A stretch of DNA of 64,000 nt, taken from Buchnera aphidicola (Meitanaphis flavogallis) (lineage in GTDB: Bacteria; Pseudomonadota; Gammaproteobacteria; Enterobacterales; Enterobacteriaceae). Under the pieces are notes generated by a model. It saw nothing but the letters and a program-made list of their open reading frames with translations, ran no database searches and had not been told where the DNA came from. Positions 19,175 through 29,262 of the stretch are shown piece by piece (position 1 is the stretch's first letter; the number at the start of each line of letters is the position of its first letter). The stretch is from positions 248,001 to 312,000 of the forward strand of contig CP140038.1 in the NCBI GenBank assembly GCA_039830035.1, in the 5' to 3' direction. Position numbers and translations under genes: made by a program.

Positions 19175-19254
19175 ACCAAAACTTAAGATTAAAATTATTT
19201 TAATGTTTTTATTTATTAAAAAATAATTTTTTTATTTTTTATAAAAGAATTTTT

Positions 19255-20810
<1,556 letters not shown>

Positions 20811-20835
20811 TAAATGATTCTTAGTTTTTTAGGTT

Positions 20836-20854
20836 GTGTCCACACAAATTTTCT
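20836..20854 (+). other. 3' arm of the 16S precursor processing stem
   Basis: Perfect 19-nt complement of 19156-19174, starting 26 nt after the mature 16S 3' end and ending 20 nt before tRNA-Ile. Confidence 0.85.
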
Positions 20855-20874
20855 GATCAGTTTTTTATAAAAAC

Positions 20875-20951
20875 AGGCTTGTAGCTCAGCTGGTTAGAGC
20901 ACACCCCTGATAAGGGTGAGGTCGGTGGTTCAATTCCACTCAGGCCTACCA
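20875..20951 (+). tRNA. ileT: tRNA-Ile (anticodon GAT)
   Basis: A 77-nt cloverleaf: acceptor AGGCTTG pairs with CAGGCCT (one G-U), anticodon loop CTGATAA with GAT, T-loop TTCAATT. It is nearly identical to the E. coli spacer tRNA-Ile. The 3' CCA is encoded (ACCA at 20948-20951). It is co-transcribed with 16S. Confidence 0.97.
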
Positions 20952-20985
20952 TATATCAAATAAGTTAGTTAATATTTTTAAATAT

Positions 20986-21058
20986 GGGGCTGTAGCTCAG
21001 ATGGGAGAGCGCCTGCTTTGCACGCAGGAGGTCAGCGGTTCGATCCCGCTTAGCTCCA
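20986..21058 (+). tRNA. alaT: tRNA-Ala (anticodon TGC), no encoded CCA
   Basis: Acceptor GGGGCTG pairs with TAGCTCC (with G-U pairs), anticodon loop TTTGCAC, T stem AGCGG/CCGCT. The discriminator A is at 21058 and is followed by AT, not CCA, so CCA must be added enzymatically, unlike the neighbouring tRNA-Ile. It ends 3 nt before the convergent gloB stop. Confidence 0.96.
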
Positions 21059-21061
21059 ATT

Positions 21062-21823
21062 CTATTTTTTGTATTCTTCCTTCATTTTTCTTAATTTCTG
21101 CAAGATGTTTAATTGAAACATCAAATCTTTATGAATTTTTGTAGACTTTTTAATTGCCATTTTATCTAAATTTAAAAATGGATTTATTTTCTTTTCTGTA
21201 CTTAATTTGCTAGGAAGTGAGCAAAGTTTGTTTGAATGCATGATCTTAATTTTTTTGTAAAAGTCTGATACTTCATTATTATTTAAAAAAATAGAGTTAG
21301 TAAATTTTAAATTTTCAAACGTATACTCATGAGCGCAGTAAATTAAAGTGTTATCAGGAAGTTTCATAATTTTTTTAAGTGAATTATACATTTTTAGTGT
21401 CAACCCTGTTTGTATTTTTCCACATCCTCCAGAAAATAATGTATCACCACAAAATAAATATGGTTTTGTATAATAAGAGATATGTCCAGAAGTATGGCCA
21501 GGAGTAAATAAAATTTTAAATTTATAGTTTAAAATATTAATACAATCGTTATCTTTACATACTTTATTTACACTAAATTTTTTTGCTTCGTTTGGACCAT
21601 AAATTAATAAATTAGGATAAATTTCTAATAATTTCTCAATTCCTCCAGTGTGATCACGATGATGATGCGTAACTAAAATAGCTATAGGATGTACATTAAG
21701 TTTTTTAATTGTATTAATGACTGGTATATAATCACCTGGATCAATAATGATACATAAATTATTATGATTTATTATTATCCAAACATAGTTATCTTTTAAT
21801 ATAGGAATGTATTTGATTTTCAT
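21062..21823 (-). CDS. gloB: Hydroxyacylglutathione hydrolase (glyoxalase II)
   Basis: Hydrolyses S-lactoylglutathione to lactate and glutathione, the second step of methylglyoxal detoxification. The 253-aa metallo-beta-lactamase-fold protein has the dinuclear metal motif THHHRDHTGG at residues 52-61, the GHTSGHISYY motif near 109-118, FCGDTLFSGGCGK near 125-137 and the later CAHEYT motif near 163. Length equals the E. coli protein (251). It is collinear with the E. coli gloB-rnhA-dnaQ neighbourhood. Confidence 0.97.
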   Translation of the reverse strand: MKIKYIPILKDNYVWIIINHNNLCIIIDPGDYIPVINTIKKLNVHPIAILVTHHHRDHTGGIEKLLEIYPNLLIYGPNEAKKFSVNKVCKDNDCINILNYKFKILFTPGHTSGHISYYTKPYLFCGDTLFSGGCGKIQTGLTLKMYNSLKKIMKLPDNTLIYCAHEYTFENLKFTNSIFLNNNEVSDFYKKIKIMHSNKLCSLPSKLSTEKKINPFLNLDKMAIKKSTKIHKDLMFQLNILQKLRKMKEEYKK

Positions 21824-21929
21824 GTATATTCTATTACGTTATTTTGTTAAAAGTTTTTTTTGTTAAGTTGTTTTTTTAAAAAATTATTTAATTGTATTTC
21901 ATATTTAATAATGTATAACTCTGATAAAA

Positions 21930-22391
21930 TTAAGATATATATCCAGTATCTTCCAAAGTTGGGTTTTTTGCATAATGTTGTGCTAAATCATTACATTTTT
22001 CATTTTCTATGTGTCCCGAATGACCTTTGATCCAATGCCAACTCATATGATGTAAATTTGATATGATGTTTAAGCGAGACCATAAATCGATGTTTTTGAC
22101 TGGCTTATTTTTTGTGGTTTTCCAATTATTACGTTTCCAGTTTTTTATCCATAATAAAATTCCTTTTTTCACATATTGACTGTCAACAGTAATTTCTATA
22201 TTACATGGTTTTTGAATTTTTTCTAATGCTATTATTACTCCCATGAGTTCCATTCGATTGTTTGTAGTAAAATAAAAACCTGCACTAATAATTTTTTTAT
22301 GATTTTTACATTTAATTATTGAACTACAACCTCCAGGACCTGGATTACCTAAACAAGATCCATCTGAAAATATTTTAACAAATTTTGTCAT
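21930..22391 (-). CDS. rnhA: Ribonuclease HI
   Basis: Degrades RNA in RNA-DNA hybrids (R-loops, primers). The 153-aa product (E. coli 155) keeps the DEDD active site: Asp in FSDGSCLGNPG (about residue 10), Glu in NRMELMGVI (about 48), Asp in TVDSQYV (about 69), and the late His/Asp in KGHSGHIENEKCNDLA (about 121-134). AAGGA lies about 10 nt before its ATG. It is divergent from dnaQ with only 37 bp between the start codons, so promoters or 5' ends must overlap, as known for E. coli rnhA-dnaQ. Confidence 0.97.
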   Translation of the reverse strand: MTKFVKIFSDGSCLGNPGPGGCSSIIKCKNHKKIISAGFYFTTNNRMELMGVIIALEKIQKPCNIEITVDSQYVKKGILLWIKNWKRNNWKTTKNKPVKNIDLWSRLNIISNLHHMSWHWIKGHSGHIENEKCNDLAQHYAKNPTLEDTGYIS

Positions 22392-22428
22392 AATTACAAT
22401 TTCCTTTAAAATATGATGTTTAAAATAT

Positions 22429-23151
22429 ATGAAAAATAATAAAAGAAAAGTTGTTTTAGATATTGAAACAACTGGTATGAATTTTTCTGGATGTTTTTAT
22501 AAAACTCATAGAATCATTGAACTTGGAGCAATAGAAATTATTAACAATTGTATAACAGGAAGTTATTTTCATTCATATATTTGTCCTGATAGATTAGTAG
22601 ATGATAGTGCTTTTAAAATTCATGGTATTTCTAATAACTTTTTATTAGATAAACCAAAATTTTTTGAAATAGTTAAAGAGTTTTTAAAATATCTTGACTG
22701 TTCTGATTTAATTATTCATAACGCTAAGTTTGACGTTAGCTTCATCAATTATGAATTAAGCATGCTTAGTTTAAAAATAAAAAATATTGAAAAACATTGT
22801 AATATTATTGATACATTAGTAATGGCGCGTAGGATTTTTCCTGGAAAAAAAAATACTTTAGATGCTTTATGTTCTCGATATAAAATTAACATTAAAAAAA
22901 AACGCATCCATAGCGCTATTTATGATGCTAAATTATTATCTAAAGTATATATATTTATGAATAATCGTCAAGAATCATTACCTTTTTTAAATCATGATGT
23001 TTCGTATTATCGTGATACGCATAAGTTTATTCCTTCAAAACGTATCTCATCAAAAATATTGTTAGCAACACACCAAGAAAATGTTGTTCATAAAAATTTT
23101 TTGGAGTATATCATTCAAAATTCAGGAAAATGCATATGGACAGATAAGTAA
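22429..23151 (+). CDS. dnaQ: DNA polymerase III epsilon subunit, 3'-5' proofreading exonuclease
   Basis: Proofreading subunit of the replicative polymerase. The 240-aa product (E. coli 243) has ExoI VLDIETTGM at residues 9-17, ExoII HNAKFDVSF near 98-106 and ExoIII HSAIYDAKLL near 162-171, so all catalytic acids and the His are present. A C-terminal segment that in E. coli binds alpha remains, but it is divergent. The start lacks an obvious RBS. Retained proofreading is notable beside the shortened DnaE. Confidence 0.96.
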   Translation: MKNNKRKVVLDIETTGMNFSGCFYKTHRIIELGAIEIINNCITGSYFHSYICPDRLVDDSAFKIHGISNNFLLDKPKFFEIVKEFLKYLDCSDLIIHNAKFDVSFINYELSMLSLKIKNIEKHCNIIDTLVMARRIFPGKKNTLDALCSRYKINIKKKRIHSAIYDAKLLSKVYIFMNNRQESLPFLNHDVSYYRDTHKFIPSKRISSKILLATHQENVVHKNFLEYIIQNSGKCIWTDK

Positions 23152-23169
23152 AATGTACATGAAACAGTG

Positions 23170-23198
23170 TTGACAGATATAGTATTAAATTATATAAT
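23170..23198 (+). promoter_or_regulatory. Perfect-consensus sigma-70 promoter of tRNA-Asp
   Basis: TTGACA (23170-23175), 17-bp spacer, TATAAT (23193-23198): a full consensus match. The predicted transcription start is near 23205, about 18 nt before the tRNA. Confidence 0.85.
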
Positions 23199-23222
23199 TT
23201 AAAAATAGAATTTTAGTAGTAT

Positions 23223-23296
23223 GGTGCGGTAGTTCAGTTGGTTAGAATACCGGCCTGTCACGCTGGGGGTCACGGGTTCGAGTCCCGTCCGCACCG
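23223..23296 (+). tRNA. aspV: tRNA-Asp (anticodon GTC), no encoded CCA
   Basis: Acceptor GGTGCGG/CCGCACC, anticodon arm CCGGC-CTGTCAC-GCTGG with GTC, T arm CGGGTTCGAGTCCCG, discriminator G at 23296. TTT follows instead of CCA. It lies downstream of dnaQ as aspV does in E. coli. Confidence 0.97.
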
Positions 23297-23636
23297 TTTT
23301 AAAATTTTTTAAATTAAATTTTGTTTTTTATTATGAATATAATTTAAATAATAAAATTTTAAAGAAATGAAAGAATTTAATGATTTCAGATAAAAAAATA
23401 AAAATAATATTTTTAGAGTAATATATAATATTTTTATTAATATTAAAACAAACTCAAATTAATAAATGTACATATAATCTATAGCAATAGATATTGTAAT
23501 ATGTTATATATTTTAATTTTTTTTATTTTTAAAACACGGTAGTTTAAAATTTACAAAAATATATTTAGCATAAATTTTGTAACTTTTTCTAATACAATTT
23601 AGATAATTTTTAAAATTACGCTGTTTTAGGTTTTTT
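23297..23636. other. Intergenic region tRNA-Asp/gpt (340 bp)
   Basis: Very AT-rich with no ORF or RNA gene. In E. coli many genes lie between aspV and gpt, so this is the scar of a large deletion. It must contain the tRNA-Asp trailer and the gpt promoter. No specific sites are identified. Confidence 0.5.
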
Positions 23637-24107
23637 ATGAGTAAGAAATACATTGTTACTTGGGATATGTTACAAATTTATGCTAGAAAATTAGCTTACA
23701 AATTACTTCCAGCAACACAATGGGAAGGTATTATTGCAGTAAGTAGAGGGGGATTAATACCATCAGCATTATTAGCAAGAGAACTAAATATTAGATTTAT
23801 AGATACTATTTGTATATCTAGTTACGATCATAATCGTTTGCGAGATTTAAAAATTCTAAAGCATACTTCTATAAAAAATATAAATGAATCTAAAATTATT
23901 ATAGTTGATGATTTAGTAGACACTGGAGGAACAGGTCAGATAATTCGTTATATGTATTCTAAAGCAACATTTGTTTCAATTTTTGCAAAGCCTATGGGCA
24001 AATTATTAGTAGATAAATATATTATAGACATACCACAAAAAGTATGGGTTGAACAACCATGGGATATGGGGATTTCTTATCAATCTCCATTAGTAAAAGA
24101 TTTTTAA
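23637..24107 (+). CDS. gpt: Xanthine-guanine phosphoribosyltransferase
   Basis: Purine salvage: converts guanine or xanthine plus PRPP to GMP or XMP. The 156-aa product (E. coli 152) matches E. coli Gpt throughout: [11 protein letters not shown] at the N-terminus, [21 protein letters not shown] near 35-55, the PRPP loop [14 protein letters not shown] near 86-99, and WVEQPWDMG near 139-147. AGG lies about 8 nt upstream of the ATG. grpE begins 30 nt downstream on the same strand, so they may be co-transcribed. Confidence 0.97.
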   Translation: MSKKYIVTWDMLQIYARKLAYKLLPATQWEGIIAVSRGGLIPSALLARELNIRFIDTICISSYDHNRLRDLKILKHTSIKNINESKIIIVDDLVDTGGTGQIIRYMYSKATFVSIFAKPMGKLLVDKYIIDIPQKVWVEQPWDMGISYQSPLVKDF

Positions 24108-24137
24108 AATATTGTATTTTTTTAGGTATTTTTAATC

Positions 24138-24695
24138 ATGGACATAAAAAAAGAAATATTAGATAGACATGATACTAGTGATTTTGATGTACAAAATGAT
24201 AAATTAAAATCCAACGTAAATGTTGACATAGAAAAAATGAATATATTGAATAAACAAATTTCAGATCTTGAGTTAAATTTGTTAGATCAAGAATTATTTT
24301 CAAAAAACAAGTTAAAATCGTACTGTGATAGGGTAAAAAAAGAGATTGATAATACTTACAAATTCGCGTTACAAGATTTTTTTAATGCATTACTTCCTAC
24401 TATCGATAATATAGAGCGCGCTTTAGATTTATTTGAAAAAAAAGATGACATTATAAAACCTATATTTGATGAATTAAGTGTGGCCTTGAAATCTTTAATG
24501 AAATTGTTAATAAAATTTGGTGTAACGCAAATAGATGAAACATGTGTTCCATTTAATCCTGATATACATCAAGCTATGATTGTACAATCATCTAAAACAA
24601 TAAAAGAAAATTATGTTATTTCTGTTATGCAAAAAGGTTATTTACTAAATGGTAGATTATTACGTCCAGCTATGGTAACAGTTTCTAAACCATAG
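24138..24695 (+). CDS. grpE: GrpE, nucleotide exchange factor of DnaK
   Basis: Homodimeric exchange factor that releases ADP from DnaK. The 185-aa product has a charged N-terminal region with a long helical/coiled-coil stretch (about 30-80), then the family core ALLPTIDNIERALDLFEKKDD near 85-105 and the C-terminal beta domain FGVTQIDETCVPFNPDIHQAM ... LLNGRLLRPAMVTVSK. The N-terminal half is divergent but the length is close to E. coli (197 aa). It converges on ratB, with a branched hairpin between. Confidence 0.95.
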   Translation: MDIKKEILDRHDTSDFDVQNDKLKSNVNVDIEKMNILNKQISDLELNLLDQELFSKNKLKSYCDRVKKEIDNTYKFALQDFFNALLPTIDNIERALDLFEKKDDIIKPIFDELSVALKSLMKLLIKFGVTQIDETCVPFNPDIHQAMIVQSSKTIKENYVISVMQKGYLLNGRLLRPAMVTVSKP

Positions 24696-24727
24696 ACTCA
24701 AAATCTGAAGCATATAATAATATCGTT

Positions 24728-24772
24728 TTCTTGCAGGCAATATACAATATTTAATATTGTGCTCTGCAAGAA
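24728..24772. terminator. Branched hairpin between convergent grpE and ratB
   Basis: The outer stem TTCTTGCAG (24728-24736) with CTGCAAGAA (24764-24772) is perfect. Inside it, ACAATAT (24744-24750) pairs with ATATTGT (24754-24760) around loop TTA. The symmetric shape suits a bidirectional terminator serving both genes. Confidence 0.65.
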
Positions 24773-24792
24773 TGTACTCAAATATCTTCCTT

Positions 24793-25083
24793 CTATTTCT
24801 TTGATAATATTTTTTTTCTTCTTAGTTCTTTTGGATCTATTAATAATGGTCTATAAATTTCAATTCTATCTCCGTTTTTTACTAAATCGTTTAAGTTAAC
24901 TATATTTCCATAAATTCCTACATTGTTGTTTGTTATATCCATATTTTTTTTATTAATAATATTAGAAGTTAATATAGCTTCTTTTATAGAAATTTTGTAT
25001 TTTAATTTCATTTCTTTAATAAATTGTTTATTCTGTAAAGCATATACAATCGTTATTCTAATTAGTTTCATTTTATATCGCAT
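24793..25083 (-). CDS. ratB: RnfH-family protein RatB
   Basis: A 96-aa member of the RnfH/RatB (YfjF) ubiquitin-like-fold family of unknown biochemical role. It is recognised by VYALQNKQF near residue 13, NNVGIYGNIVNLNDLVKNGDRIEIYRPLLIDPKELRRKK at the C-terminus, which closely parallels E. coli RatB. In E. coli it follows ratA (pasT) and is divergent from smpB. Here ratA is missing while ratB and the divergent smpB remain. The start may be the ATG four codons in (25071), which aligns better with E. coli. Confidence 0.85.
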   Translation of the reverse strand: MRYKMKLIRITIVYALQNKQFIKEMKLKYKISIKEAILTSNIINKKNMDITNNNVGIYGNIVNLNDLVKNGDRIEIYRPLLIDPKELRRKKILSKK

Positions 25084-25205
25084 TAATTTTTATTGTTTTA
25101 AAAGTACAATTTATATTATTATTAATATATATGAACGTAAAATATTTTAGTTTAAAATTGATGATTTAGAATATACAATTTATATTGGATTTGGGATTAA
25201 AAATT

Positions 25206-25691
25206 ATGATAAAAAAAAATACAATTAAAAATCCAATGACTAGTATTGTTGTTAATAGAAAAGCTAAACATAAATATTTTATTAAAGAAACGTTAGAAGC
25301 TGGATTAGTTTTATTGGGTTGGGAAGTAAAAGCGTTTAAATCAGGAAATATAAATATTAGTAATAGTTATATTTCTTTTTATTTGAATGAAGTTTATTTA
25401 ATAGGATCACAATTTAATTTTCTTTATACTACTAATTTACATACTTTACATCACGTTAGTAGAAATCGAAAAATATTGCTACATAAAAATGAAATTATGT
25501 CTTTGCGTAGTAAAATATATAAAACTGGTTATACTGCTATAGCTTTATCACTTTTTTTAAAAAATAGTTGGTGTAAAATACAAATAGCTATTGTAAAAGG
25601 AAAAACAAAATACGATAAACGTGAAACAAAAAAAGAATCTCAATGGAAACTTGAAAAAAACCGCATTTTAAAAAATAAATTAATTTTTTAA
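25206..25691 (+). CDS. smpB: SsrA-binding protein SmpB
   Basis: Binds tmRNA and delivers it to stalled ribosomes for trans-translation. The ORF can be opened at TTG 25185, but ATG 25206 with GGGA about 10 nt upstream gives 161 aa beginning MIKKNTIKNP, matching the family length (E. coli 160). Seen are RKAKHKYFIKETLEAGLVLLGWEVKAFKSG, the ALSLFLKNSWCKIQIAIVKGK segment and the basic C-terminal tail KYDKRETKKESQWKLEKNRI that enters the mRNA channel. Confidence 0.96.
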   Translation: MIKKNTIKNPMTSIVVNRKAKHKYFIKETLEAGLVLLGWEVKAFKSGNINISNSYISFYLNEVYLIGSQFNFLYTTNLHTLHHVSRNRKILLHKNEIMSLRSKIYKTGYTAIALSLFLKNSWCKIQIAIVKGKTKYDKRETKKESQWKLEKNRILKNKLIF

Positions 25692-25740
25692 TGCCATAAT
25701 TAACATGTTAATATAACAAGAATTGTTTTTGGATTAAAAT

Positions 25741-26259
25741 ATGTATAAATATGATGAGTATTTTATGAAGCATGCTTTAAAATTTGCTCGATTAGCAGAA
25801 ATAGATAGAGAAGTCCCTGTTGGAGCAGTATTAGTACTAAATAATGTTATTATTGGACAAGGTTCTAATAGTTCTATTTCAACACATGATCCTACTGCTC
25901 ATGCTGAAATTATAGCATTACGTTCTGGAGGAATGTTTCTAAAGAATTATCGTTTAATAAATACGACATTATACGTTACACTAGAACCTTGTTCTATGTG
26001 TTATGGAGCTATTATTCATAGTAGAATTTTTAGACTAGTGTTCGGAACAAGTTATAATAATAAAGATAATGGTGCTTATTTTAATCACAATCAATACGGA
26101 AAAATTAAAAACAGTAAAATAATAATTACGAAAAATATTTTAAACAAAGAATGTAAAAATATATTAAAATTTTTTTTTAAAAAAAAAGAAAAAAATAATT
26201 ATAATTTAAATTCTATATTAAATTTATTTTTCAATAATAACAATAGTAGATACATGTGA
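25741..26259 (+). CDS. tadA: tRNA(Arg)-specific adenosine deaminase TadA
   Basis: Deaminates A34 to inosine in tRNA-Arg(ACG). The 172-aa cytidine-deaminase-fold enzyme has the zinc/catalytic motifs TAHAEIIAL (His and Glu, about residues 57-65) and LEPCSMCYGAI (two Cys, about 88-98). The C-terminal 30 residues are Lys/Asn-rich low-complexity sequence. The coding region runs 36 bp into the 3' end of the oppositely oriented acpS. Confidence 0.96.
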   Translation: MYKYDEYFMKHALKFARLAEIDREVPVGAVLVLNNVIIGQGSNSSISTHDPTAHAEIIALRSGGMFLKNYRLINTTLYVTLEPCSMCYGAIIHSRIFRLVFGTSYNNKDNGAYFNHNQYGKIKNSKIIITKNILNKECKNILKFFFKKKEKNNYNLNSILNLFFNNNNSRYM

Positions 26260-26604
26260 TTTTTCATCACTTAAACTAACATGAATTGAATTTATGTTTA
26301 AATTTTTTGCTATTTTTTTTGCTTTTTTTAATAATCTTAAACTTGGTTTTCCTAAATGATTGTGGTACAATTCAAAATTATTAAATTTTACACCATGTTT
26401 GATTCCTGTTCCTAATGCTTTGGAAGCTGCTTCTTTTACAGAAAATCTTTTTGCTAAAAATACTATAGGATTTTTACTTTTTTTGTATTCGTTTAATTCA
26501 TAATTAGATAGTATTTGATATAAAAATTTTTCTTCTAATTTATGCATAATTTTTTTAATTCTAGTTATAGATAAAATATCTATACCTATTCCAATAATAC
26601 TCAT
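26224..26604 (-). CDS. acpS: Holo-[acyl-carrier-protein] synthase
   Basis: Transfers 4'-phosphopantetheine from CoA to the conserved Ser of ACP. The 126-aa trimeric-fold enzyme has the metal-binding IGIGIDILSITRI at residues 3-15 (Asp near 9) and RFSVKEAASKALGTGI near 53-68 with the second acidic ligand. It is in the E. coli lepA-lepB-rnc-era-recO-pdxJ-acpS order with recO and pdxJ missing (111 bp between acpS and era). Its 3' end overlaps tadA by 36 bp tail-to-tail. Confidence 0.96.
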   Translation of the reverse strand: MSIIGIGIDILSITRIKKIMHKLEEKFLYQILSNYELNEYKKSKNPIVFLAKRFSVKEAASKALGTGIKHGVKFNNFELYHNHLGKPSLRLLKKAKKIAKNLNINSIHVSLSDEKSHVSTIVIIEK

Positions 26605-26715
26605 ATAGTTTAATTTCCTTTATTAATTTAGATATTGTCTATGTAACTTATGTTATATTCAAACAATTATATATTGGTAAATTTATATCCTTATTTTTAA
26701 TTAATTAAATATCAA

Positions 26716-27585
26716 TTATATATATAAATTAGCAGAGTATTTTTTTGTATTTTTTACAAATAATGAAAGATATACTGAATTTTGTAAATATTTTTCTAGT
26801 TCTTGTCTAGCAATTGTTCCGCATAATTTTATTTTTTGTCCTTGATATCCAATGATGATTTTTTTATGTGAATTATTTTTTACGATTATTATACCTTTTA
26901 TGATATAAACTCTTTTTTTTAAATTCACACTTTCAATAATAATTTTTATTGAATGAGAAAGTTCATTTCCTAAATAAAATATAAATTTCTCTCTAATAAT
27001 TTCTGAAATTTGAAAATGTAAACTGTTATTTGTAATTTGATTAAATGGAAATCGTGGTGCAGACATAGGTAATATTTTTTGAACTATATTTGATAATAAA
27101 TCAATATTATCTCCTGTTTTTCCTGAAATAGGAATAATTTCTTGAAACGAATATTTTTTTCTTAAAAATTCTATGTGTGGTAATAAAGAAATTTTGTGTA
27201 AAATTTTATCATTTTTGTTAATAACGGCTATTGTAGGAGTAATATTATTTTTTATTATTTGTAAAACTAACTCATCGTCTAATGTCCAATGAGTTTGATT
27301 TAAAACTAATAATATTAATTCTGAACTGTTACACAACTTTTTTATATGACTATATTGTTTTTTGTTTATAAATTCTTTATATTTACGAGATATGCCAGGT
27401 GTATCTGTATAAATAGCCTGAATACTTCTATCGTTTTGAATTCCAATTATGTTACTTTGAGTAGTGTGAGGTCGTTTAGAAACTATTGATACTTTTGATT
27501 TTACTAATTTATTAATTATTGTTGACTTTCCAACATTTGGTTTTCCAATGATTATAATTGTACCGCAATAATTTATTTTTTTCAT
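26716..27585 (-). CDS. era: GTPase Era
   Basis: GTPase that binds the 3' end of 16S rRNA and aids 30S maturation. The 289-aa product has G1 GKPNVGKST at residues 14-22, G2 around TTQ, G3 DTPG near 61, G4 NKND near 123, and a C-terminal KH domain (about 200-289) with the GxxG-like IGYQGQKI. E. coli Era is 301 aa. Its ATG overlaps the rnc stop by 4 nt (ATGA), implying translational coupling. The anti-SD-proximal site it recognises is intact in the 16S gene here. Confidence 0.97.
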   Translation of the reverse strand: MKKINYCGTIIIIGKPNVGKSTIINKLVKSKVSIVSKRPHTTQSNIIGIQNDRSIQAIYTDTPGISRKYKEFINKKQYSHIKKLCNSSELILLVLNQTHWTLDDELVLQIIKNNITPTIAVINKNDKILHKISLLPHIEFLRKKYSFQEIIPISGKTGDNIDLLSNIVQKILPMSAPRFPFNQITNNSLHFQISEIIREKFIFYLGNELSHSIKIIIESVNLKKRVYIIKGIIIVKNNSHKKIIIGYQGQKIKLCGTIARQELEKYLQNSVYLSLFVKNTKKYSANLYI

Positions 27586-28262
27586 TCTAATCCCAACTTT
27601 ATTAAAGCATTTTGTGCAGCTTCTTGTTCTGCTTTTCTTCGACTAGAACCAATTCCAATTGATTTTTCATTTATTCCAGAAATTTCACAGAAAATAGTGA
27701 ACAATTGATTATGTGCTTCTCCATATACTTTTTCTACTAAATATAAGGGTAATGGTAAATGTTTTGATTGTAGATATTCCTGTAATCTAGTTTTTGGATC
27801 TTTTTGAGTATCTCCAGGACTAATTTTTTCTAATCTTTTTTGATACCACTTTAAAATCAATTTTTCAACTGTTGTTAAATTACTGTCTAAAAATATACTT
27901 CCAATAAGCGCTTCTATAGTATTTGCTAATATCGATTCTCTTCTAAACCCCCCGCTTTTGAGCTCTCCCTGTCCTAATTGCAGATAGTAACCTAAATTAA
28001 ATTCATGTGCTATCTTCGCTAAAGTATGCCCTCTAACTAAAGTTGCTCGCATTCGACTCATATCTCCTTCATTAACGTTCGGAAAGTAATGATAAAGAGC
28101 ATTAGCTATAACGAAACTTAAAATAGAATCCCCTAAGAATTCAAGCCTTTCATTATGTTTACTATTTGCACTTCTGTGTGTTAATGCTTGAATTAACAAA
28201 TGTTTTTTGACAAAAGTATATCCTAGAGTTTTTTGTAATTTTCGAACTACATTATGATTCAT
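27582..28262 (-). CDS. rnc: Ribonuclease III
   Basis: Double-strand-specific endonuclease that processes pre-rRNA. The 226-aa product equals E. coli in length. The catalytic signature [20 protein letters not shown] lies near residues 38-57, [13 protein letters not shown] near 110-122 (Glu ligand), and a C-terminal dsRNA-binding domain ends [19 protein letters not shown]. It overlaps era by 4 nt. Its likely substrate, the stem around 16S, is at 19156/20836. Confidence 0.98.
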   Translation of the reverse strand: MNHNVVRKLQKTLGYTFVKKHLLIQALTHRSANSKHNERLEFLGDSILSFVIANALYHYFPNVNEGDMSRMRATLVRGHTLAKIAHEFNLGYYLQLGQGELKSGGFRRESILANTIEALIGSIFLDSNLTTVEKLILKWYQKRLEKISPGDTQKDPKTRLQEYLQSKHLPLPLYLVEKVYGEAHNQLFTIFCEISGINEKSIGIGSSRRKAEQEAAQNALIKLGLE

Positions 28263-28358
28263 ATTGTTGCCAATTATACTGATGTAGTAATTTAGAATAC
28301 TATTTAACGATTTTATATATATTTTATCACAAGAAATATCAGTGTTTCGTAAATTATT

Positions 28359-29250
28359 TTAATATATACTTCCAATACGATTTATTCTCACTTTTGTTAG
28401 CCAACTATTTTCTTTTCTTTCTGAACTCATCCATATAAGAGTAGCTTTTCCTATTAAATTTTTGTCTGGAACGAATCCCCAATAGCGACTATCTAAACTG
28501 TTGTCTCTATTATCACCCATTACAAAGTACATGTTTTTTGGAACTGTCCAAATTCCTTCTTTTTGATTAAATTGTTTGAAATACATAATTTTTTGATCTA
28601 TCATTTCTTTTGAAAATAATATTTGATATTTTAAGTCTTTTATAGTTTCTGTACATGTATTTAAATGAAAAATATTGTTATGAAATTTTTGGATATAATT
28701 ACTTGGTTTTAAATTAATATGAGAAATTAGGATTTTGTTTTGGTTATTTTTTAAATTAATGTTACTATATTTTATAATTAGATTTTTTGTTAATGAATTA
28801 TAAATAATTGTATCGCCAGGTAATCCAATTACTCTTTTAATATAGTTTAAGTGTATATTTTTAGGATATTTAAAAACTGCTATATCTCCATGCTTAGGAG
28901 TATTCGTATCAATTAATGTAGTATTAGTAATTGGATTTCTAATCCCATATGCAAATTTTTGCACTAATATAAAATCTCCTACTAACAATGTAGGCATCAT
29001 TGATCCAGATGAAATTTGAAATGGTTCATATAAAAAAGATCGAATTAAAAATGCTATGAGGAATATAGGAAAAAAAGATGCTAAAAATTGAATTCCATTC
29101 TTAATCAGCTTAACAATTGTAAAATTACAATCAATACTAGTAGCTACTATATTTTTTTTTTAAAATTGTTTTTATTTTTTTTGATATCCAAAAAATTCCA
29201 GTAATCAATGTAGACACTAATAGAAACATAATTAGATCATCATTACTCAT
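28359..29250 (-). CDS. lepB: Signal peptidase I (LepB), frameshifted at an A10 tract
   Basis: Membrane endopeptidase that removes Sec signal peptides. The true start is ATG at 29248-29250. Its frame encodes the first membrane helix (MSNDDLIMFLLVSTLITGIFW...) but stops with TAG at 29137. From about 29150 the homology continues in another frame (IQFLASFFPIFLIAFLIRSFLYEPFQISSGSMMPTLL...) to the stop at 28359. One A fewer in the run at 29152-29161 joins the frames into 296 aa (E. coli 324). Catalytic Ser (SSGSMMPT) and Lys (LNYIKRVIGLPGD), plus GDNRDNSLDSRYWGFV, are all conserved, so the body is under selection. No ATG, GTG or TTG restores the second frame before the methionine after the catalytic Ser. 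It lies 12 nt downstream of lepA. Confidence 0.9.
29152..29161 (-). other. Slippage-prone A10 tract inside lepB
   Basis: Ten T on the + strand give ten A in the lepB message, exactly where the lepB reading frame changes. Nine or twelve A would give one open frame. Poly(A) tracts of this kind are known in Buchnera and Blochmannia to be rescued by transcriptional slippage. Confidence 0.85.
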
Positions 29251-29262
29251 AATAATTTCCTT

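Larger units (their letters stand above)
18858..19254. other. argS/16S divergent region (397 bp)
   Basis: No protein gene. It holds the rRNA promoter (19082), a boxA antitermination site (19138) and the 5' arm of the 16S processing stem (19156), each listed separately. A short leftward ORF over 18997-19179 overlaps these elements and is not a gene. Confidence 0.7.

Noticed and set aside
18997..19179. 60-codon ORF on the - strand upstream of 16S
   Set aside because: It overlaps the rrn promoter, boxA and processing stem, is composed of AT-driven residues and has no homologue I recognise.
24923..25150. 75-codon hydrophobic ORF on the + strand opposite ratB
   Set aside because: Antisense shadow of ratB; the hydrophobicity follows from A-rich codons on the other strand.
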